In this document: one piece after another, positions 29,942 through 33,483 of the stretch | Position numbering within the stretch: position 1 is the first letter of the stretch | Layout of the letters: every line of letters starts with the position of its first letter | Source: Paenarthrobacter histidinolovorans | GTDB taxonomy: Bacteria; Actinomycetota; Actinomycetes; Actinomycetales; Micrococcaceae | NCBI RefSeq assembly: GCF_014647595.1 | Contig: NZ_BMPM01000014.1 | Coordinates: forward strand, 1 to 33,483 | Length of the DNA: 33,483 nucleotides | Direction of reading: 5' to 3' | Translations under genes and position numbers: made by a program | The notes under the pieces: generated by a model | What the model was told of the DNA's origin: nothing | Databases searched by the model: none | The model's input: only the letters and a program-made list of their open reading frames with translations

Positions 29942-31427
29942 CTCGAACCACCTTTTCTTCCAATGCCGCCAGGAACGCTGCTGACCAGTAATCGACGTCG
30001 TGGTCCAGGATCTGCTTGCGCATGAGCTTCATGCGCCGGCGTGCTTCCTTGGGCGGCAGGTTGACGGCCCGCAAGATGGCGGACTTGAGACCGTCGATGT
30101 CATGCGGGTTGATAAGGAACGCCTGCTTGAGCTGATCTGCCGCACCGGCAAACTCACTCAGGACCAAGGCGCCGTCGTCATCGGAACGGGCAGTGACATA
30201 CTCCTTGGCCACCAGGTTCATGCCGTCACGCAGCGCCGTCACCAACATGACATCGGCAGCCAGATACAGTGCCACCATTTCTTCCACCGGGTAGCTGTGG
30301 TGCAAATAGCGCACCGCGGTGTTCTGGATGGTGTCGTAGGTGCCGTTGATGTGGCCGACGGTGCCCTCGATTTCCTCCCGCAGAAGCCGGTACTGCTCCA
30401 CGCGCTCACGGCTGGGACTTGCCACCTGGATGAGCGTGGCGTCCTCTACCTTGATGCTTCCCTCGCGCAGGAGTTCCTCGAAAGCCTTCAAGCGGTGGCC
30501 GATGCCTTTGGTGTAATCAAGGCGGTCCACACCCAGGAGGATCGTTTTGGGATCGCCCAGGTCCCGGCGGATCTGTTTTGCGCGTTCGATGATGTCCGGG
30601 TTGGCGGCCAGCTCGCGGATCTGGTCCACGTCGATGGAGATGGGGAAGGCCTGGGCCCTGGCGATGTGGGTGACCTCGCCGTCCGGTCCCTTGACATGGA
30701 CCTGCTGCTGCTTGACGCTGGCGCCCAGGAAGCGGCGTGCCGAGCGCATGAAGTTGCCGGCATCGCTGGGGCGCTGGAAGCCAAGGAGGTCGGCGCCGAG
30801 CAAGCCGTCGATGATTTCCCGGCGCCACGGAAGCTGCGCGAAAATCTCAGGTGGCGGGAATGGAATGTGGTTGAAGAAGCCGATCTTCAGATCCGGGCGG
30901 GCCTCACGCAGCAGGCGCGGAACCAGCTGAAGCTGATAGTCCTGCACCCAAACCGTGGCACCGTCCGCGGCGTGGCGGATGACGGCGTCGGCAAACTTCT
31001 TGTTCACGGAGCGGTACGAATCCCACCACGTACGGTGGAACTCCGGGGGCGCGATGACATCGTGGTAGAGCGGCCAGATGGTGGCGTTGGAGAAGCCTTC
31101 GTAATACAGCTCAACCTCATGGCTGCTCAGCTGGACCGGGACCAGGTCCATGCCTTCGTGGCTGAACGGGCGCACAGTTTCATCCGGGGCGCCATGCCAA
31201 CCTACCCACGCGCCGTCGGACTTGGTCATCATGGGCGCCAGGGCTGTGACCAAACCGCCGGGCGAGCGGCGCCAGCCGTCCTTCTCATCCCCGTCGTCGC
31301 TGATCCGGTCGACGGGCAACCTGTTGGAGACCACCATAAAATCGAACTTGGTCGCCGTGGGCTTCTTGACGGGAGAAGCCCGGACGCCTTCTTCGGTTGT
31401 GAGTTTCTCGCTTGCCAAATCCTGCAT
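29931..31427 (-). CDS. otsA: Trehalose-6-phosphate synthase
   Basis: This 498-residue GT20 glycosyltransferase joins a nucleotide-activated glucose to glucose-6-phosphate. Landmarks are VVSNRLPV near the N-terminus, RRSPGGLVTAL, TVWVQDYQLQLVP, IGFFNHIPFPPPEIF, AFPISIDVDQI, ILLGVDRLDYTKGI and the nucleotide-site segment LRDGMNLVAKEYV. The QDYQL form, instead of the E. coli HDYHL, is typical of mycobacterial OtsA and therefore normal for Actinobacteria. I use ATG 31427, which has AGGGAG seven bases upstream; a longer reading to 31535 lacks this. otsB follows with an 11-nt overlap. A divergent DsbA-like gene lies upstream across a 176-nt gap in which I see no clear promoter. Confidence 0.95.
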   Translation of the reverse strand: MQDLASEKLTTEEGVRASPVKKPTATKFDFMVVSNRLPVDRISDDGDEKDGWRRSPGGLVTALAPMMTKSDGAWVGWHGAPDETVRPFSHEGMDLVPVQLSSHEVELYYEGFSNATIWPLYHDVIAPPEFHRTWWDSYRSVNKKFADAVIRHAADGATVWVQDYQLQLVPRLLREARPDLKIGFFNHIPFPPPEIFAQLPWRREIIDGLLGADLLGFQRPSDAGNFMRSARRFLGASVKQQQVHVKGPDGEVTHIARAQAFPISIDVDQIRELAANPDIIERAKQIRRDLGDPKTILLGVDRLDYTKGIGHRLKAFEELLREGSIKVEDATLIQVASPSRERVEQYRLLREEIEGTVGHINGTYDTIQNTAVRYLHHSYPVEEMVALYLAADVMLVTALRDGMNLVAKEYVTARSDDDGALVLSEFAGAADQLKQAFLINPHDIDGLKSAILRAVNLPPKEARRRMKLMRKQILDHDVDYWSAAFLAALEEKVVRDDS

Positions 31428-31603
31428 CAATGCTCCCTGGGGTTGCTGTGACTCAACTCCCAGCCTACTAGCGGAATCTTCCCCGGCGGTTGATCGTTCA
31501 ACTAGCGGGCGGACGGGTGTGCGGTAGAGCTCCAAGTTGGCTCCCGTAAACTGTCCCCGTTGCCCTAGCTATTCACTACGACGTCGAGTAACCCGAGGAA
31601 CTG

Positions 31604-32482
31604 ATGAGCCCCGCAAACGAATCCCGCCTGTCAAAGGCTGAACGCACCGCCCAGGCACGGGAAAAAGCGCGAGCAATCCGCGAAGAACAGTTGAAGAAGG
31701 AGAAGCGCAACAAGCTTCTGGTCGGCTGGGGCATCGTGGTTGCCATCGTCGTGATCATTGCAATTATTGCGGCCGTAGTTATCGGCAACATCCAGAACAA
31801 CGCACCGGTTGCCGATCAGGGGCCGACGCCGGCCAACGGCAACGTCCACGGCGGCGTCACGTTGCTGGCAGGCAGCGAAGTCGTGAAGTCCGAGCCAAGC
31901 TCCGTCAACGTCGCCGATGTCCCTTCCGCTCCCGCCACCAAGCCCGCCACGGTGACCGTGCCCGGCGGGGAGGCCGAGGCGGGCAAGCCCGTCAAGGTGA
32001 TCGCGTACATCGACTTCATCTGCCCGGTCTGCAAGCGTTTCGAAACCACCTACGGTGACTCGCTGACCCAGTTGCGCAACGACGGCAAAATTTCCCTTGA
32101 GTACCGTCCTCTCGGGTTCCTGGACCTGCAGTCCACCACCAACTACTCCTCCCGTGCGGCCAACGCAGCAGCTTGCGTAGCGAACACGTCCCCGGAGAAG
32201 TACGCGGACTTCTTCAACCTCCTCTTCGAACGCCAGCCGGCCGAAGGCAGCGCGGGCATCTCGGACAAGGACTTGAAGGCCATGGCCACCGAGGTTGGCG
32301 CCGCCAACATTGACTCGTGCGTGGACAGCAAGCAGTACCGTCCGTGGGTGAAGTTTGCCACCCAGGAAGCTGCCGCCATCGGCATCACTGGAACGCCTAC
32401 CATCTTCATCGACGGCAAGCAGTGGGACGGTTCCACCGACCTGAACGCCGAGATCCAGACCGCCATCACGGCAAAGGGCTAA
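31604..32482 (+). CDS. Membrane-anchored DsbA-like thioredoxin-domain protein
   Basis: This 292-residue protein has a charged cytoplasmic N-terminus (residues 1-36, probably helical, many Lys, Arg and Glu). One membrane anchor follows (about 38-61), then a Pro/Ala/Val-rich linker and a thioredoxin-like DsbA domain outside the membrane. The active site is Cys140-Pro-Val-Cys143 in YIDFICPVCKRFE. The cis-proline is Pro265 in GITGTPTIFIDG. Extra cysteines at 191 and 239 may form a structural disulfide. It probably oxidises or isomerises disulfides of exported proteins, as in actinobacterial DsbA/MdbA relatives. ATG 31604 has GAGGA upstream. It is a single-gene unit followed by a terminator. Confidence 0.9.
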   Translation: MSPANESRLSKAERTAQAREKARAIREEQLKKEKRNKLLVGWGIVVAIVVIIAIIAAVVIGNIQNNAPVADQGPTPANGNVHGGVTLLAGSEVVKSEPSSVNVADVPSAPATKPATVTVPGGEAEAGKPVKVIAYIDFICPVCKRFETTYGDSLTQLRNDGKISLEYRPLGFLDLQSTTNYSSRAANAAACVANTSPEKYADFFNLLFERQPAEGSAGISDKDLKAMATEVGAANIDSCVDSKQYRPWVKFATQEAAAIGITGTPTIFIDGKQWDGSTDLNAEIQTAITAKG

Positions 32483-32504
32483 GCCTCTACCTGAATTCCC
32501 GACG

Positions 32505-32546
32505 GCGGCCGGTCACCTCTTCGCTGAGGTGGCCGGCCGCTGTTGT
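32505..32546 (+). terminator. Terminator after the DsbA-like gene
   Basis: GCGGCCGGTCACCTC (32505-32519) pairs with GAGGTGGCCGGCCGC (32526-32540) with one G-T wobble and a 6-nt loop, followed by TGTTGTT. It lies 22 nt after the stop codon. Confidence 0.85.
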
Positions 32547-32560
32547 TCAGGCAAATTTCG

Positions 32561-32592
32561 TTGACGGGGATGGTCTGGGCTAACCTTATCTA
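32561..32592 (+). promoter_or_regulatory. Possible promoter of the tRNA-Thr gene
   Basis: TTGACG at 32561-32566 is a good -35 element. The -10 is unclear: TAACCT (32581-32586) is too close and TTATCT (32587-32592) is 20 nt away. Position 40-70 nt before the tRNA fits a promoter. Confidence 0.35.
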
Positions 32593-32629
32593 GCGCTCTT
32601 TTGCGCTTGGTTCCGGGTAGCCGGAGCGT

Positions 32630-32706
32630 GCCTCCTTAGCTCAGTTGGCCAGAGCACCGCTCTTGTAAAGCGGGGGTCGTCGGTTCGAATCCGACAGGGG
32701 GCTCCA
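32630..32706 (+). tRNA. tRNA-Thr (anticodon TGT)
   Basis: The 77-nt gene folds as a normal cloverleaf. The acceptor stem GCCTCCT pairs with AGGGGGC. The D arm is TAGCTCAGTTGGCCAGAGCA. The anticodon stem CCGCT/AGCGG encloses loop CTTGTAA with anticodon TGT (32664-32666). The T arm contains GGTTCGAATCC. CCA is encoded (32704-32706). It reads ACA threonine codons. A strong terminator follows. Confidence 0.96.
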
Positions 32707-32708
32707 CG

Positions 32709-32752
32709 AACCCCTCCATTCCGGCTGTTTGCCTGGAATGGAGGGGTTTTCT
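32709..32752 (+). terminator. Terminator after tRNA-Thr
   Basis: A perfect 14-bp stem (AACCCCTCCATTCC at 32709-32722 with its complement at 32735-32748) encloses a 12-nt loop and is followed by a TTTT run. It is a classical intrinsic terminator. Confidence 0.9.
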
Positions 32753-32839
32753 TGTCTTGGAAGCAGGGCACTACACGCTTACTGCACGCTTTCAACAAGG
32801 CAGACGACGCCGGCGGTCTCCTTTGGATGGGACAGGTCA

Positions 32840-33244
32840 TTAACGGAAGAATCCACCACGGCGGGTCAGGGAGCTGTGGGCTGCGTGGGTGAGCTCGGAA
32901 CGTGACGCCAGGCAACGGTCCGTGCACTGCCGGAGGGCAGGCAGTGCTTGGGCGGCGTCCTCGAAGTAGTCTTCGCGGATCATCAATTCGATAGCCCGGC
33001 ACTGGTGTTCAGTTTCCACGGCACCGACCATAGCGGAGCTGATCTTGAGGCTGAGCAGGGCTGTTGTGGTCTCTTTGGCGTCATGAACATCTACGGCGTG
33101 AACAATGCGCTCCACCCGCTGCGGGAGCATCGCCAGATACTTGTCCAGGAATCGCAAGGCAGGTTCCGGGCTGCCGAGTTCGTCGGCGAGGGACCGGAGC
33201 CTTCTCAGATCCAACTCGGCGGCGGGGTTACGCTGCCGCTTCAT
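32840..33244 (-). CDS. Hpt-like domain protein without the phospho-acceptor histidine
   Basis: This 134-residue all-helical protein has the helix pattern of a histidine phosphotransfer domain (LRFLDKYLAMLPQRVERIVHAVDVHDAKETTTALLSLKISSAMVGAVETEHQCRAIELMIRE). In true Hpt domains the core reads H-x-L-K-G/S-x-S/A. Here the same place reads Leu64-Ser-Leu-Lys-Ile-Ser-Ser, so the phosphorylated His is Leu. It may be a non-phosphorylated binding partner in signalling. ATG 33244 has GGTGAG upstream and overlaps the signal peptidase gene by 17 nt; GTG 33253 is an alternative. The Hpt assignment rests on this motif and the length only. Confidence 0.68.
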   Translation of the reverse strand: MKRQRNPAAELDLRRLRSLADELGSPEPALRFLDKYLAMLPQRVERIVHAVDVHDAKETTTALLSLKISSAMVGAVETEHQCRAIELMIREDYFEDAAQALPALRQCTDRCLASRSELTHAAHSSLTRRGGFFR

Positions 33245-33483
33245 CGCTCTCACCGGCCGCCTGCCCCGCCAATGACTCTTTTGGGTCTTTGGTCCAGATG
33301 GAGGCGAGCATTCCGATGACCAGGATGGCGGGTGCGCCGTACATCAAGGTGTTCAGGACCATCGGTTCGCGGATTGCCCGGATCGCGTTGCCCACGTAGG
33401 GAATCGTGGCGACTTGCTTGTCTACGGTCTTGCCTTGGAGAGTGGCGATCCAGGGATCGATCCCGTTGTTGGCGTCGCCCTTC
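33228..33483 (-). CDS. S26-family signal peptidase (SipW-like), 3' part only
   Basis: The C-terminal 84 residues are present and the gene continues past the right edge. The fragment begins KGDANNGIDPWIATLQGKTVDKQVATIPYVGNAI, which matches the conserved K-G-D-x-N box and following strands of SipW/archaeal-type signal peptidase I, including an Asp of the active-site region. One hydrophobic segment follows (VLNTLMYGAPAILVIGMLASIW), the C-terminal membrane anchor typical of this subtype, then a short acidic tail. The stop is TAA at 33230-33228. It overlaps the start of the Hpt-like gene, so both belong to one leftward operon. The catalytic Ser lies outside the window. Confidence 0.8.
   Translation of the reverse strand, partial: KGDANNGIDPWIATLQGKTVDKQVATIPYVGNAIRAIREPMVLNTLMYGAPAILVIGMLASIWTKDPKESLAGQAAGESDEAAA

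Noticed and set aside
30000..31451. 483-codon open frame on the plus strand
   Set aside because: It is antisense to otsA, which shows all GT20 signatures.
32630..32840. tRNA-Thr 3' end as a phage or island attachment site
   Set aside because: I saw no second copy of the tRNA 3' end and no integrase gene in the window.
32586..33002. Minus-strand frame with the PCRIRTDDPRFTRAVLWPTELRRH stretch
   Set aside because: This is the well-known false protein made by reading a tRNA gene backwards; it overlaps tRNA-Thr, its terminator and the Hpt-like gene.

Overview
This is a high-GC window with actinobacterial features, most like Arthrobacter/Paenarthrobacter. The pointers are frequent GTG and TTG starts, Actinobacteria-type OtsA, DUF4032 and orphan MsmK-type proteins, and the end of an rRNA operon (5S rRNA) at the left edge. 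The genus is inferred from general resemblance; no search was run.

Layout. (1) 1-1.24 kb: 5S rRNA with its terminator, then overlapping SRPBCC and GNAT genes. (2) 1.27-10.15 kb: a maltodextrin-type locus. A GH13 alpha-glucosidase-like gene and a LacI-family regulator run leftward. A lipoprotein binding protein, MalF- and MalG-like permeases and a cyclomaltodextrinase-like GH13 enzyme run rightward. The divergent promoter region has two cre-like LacI-family operators and a CRP/GlxR-like box. (3) 10.26-11.7 kb: a GlcD-like FAD-linked oxidase. (4) 11.77-13.16 kb: a Cmx/Cml-like MFS exporter broken by one frameshift, preceded by a 33-codon upstream ORF ending in tandem LIHCLQ repeats.

(5) 13.17-24.76 kb: the most interesting region. 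A CynX/NimT-like MFS transporter and a flavin split-barrel protein run rightward. A Dpp/Opp-type ABC importer (permease, binding protein, permease, two ATPases) and a cytosine-deaminase-like amidohydrolase run leftward. Divergent from the importer are a second amidohydrolase lacking the HxH metal motif and a GntR/FCD regulator. The MFS promoter and the importer promoter share one module: TTTACA, 17 nt, TAGTCT, 3 nt, then a TTGGTATACCAA-type palindrome like the UxuR/ExuR operator. This suggests one GntR regulon for uptake and hydrolysis or deamination of an unknown N-containing compound.

(6) 24.76-31.43 kb, all leftward: DUF4032 kinase-like protein, GH20 hexosaminidase, MsmK/UgpC ATPase (perhaps the missing ATPase of the maltodextrin importer), and the trehalose genes otsB and otsA. 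(7) 31.6-33.48 kb: membrane-anchored DsbA-like protein, tRNA-Thr(TGT), an Hpt-like protein without its phospho-acceptor His, and the 3' end of an S26 signal peptidase gene. No gene-free stretch exceeds about 300 bases. I saw no insertion sequence, integrase, phage gene or CRISPR array.
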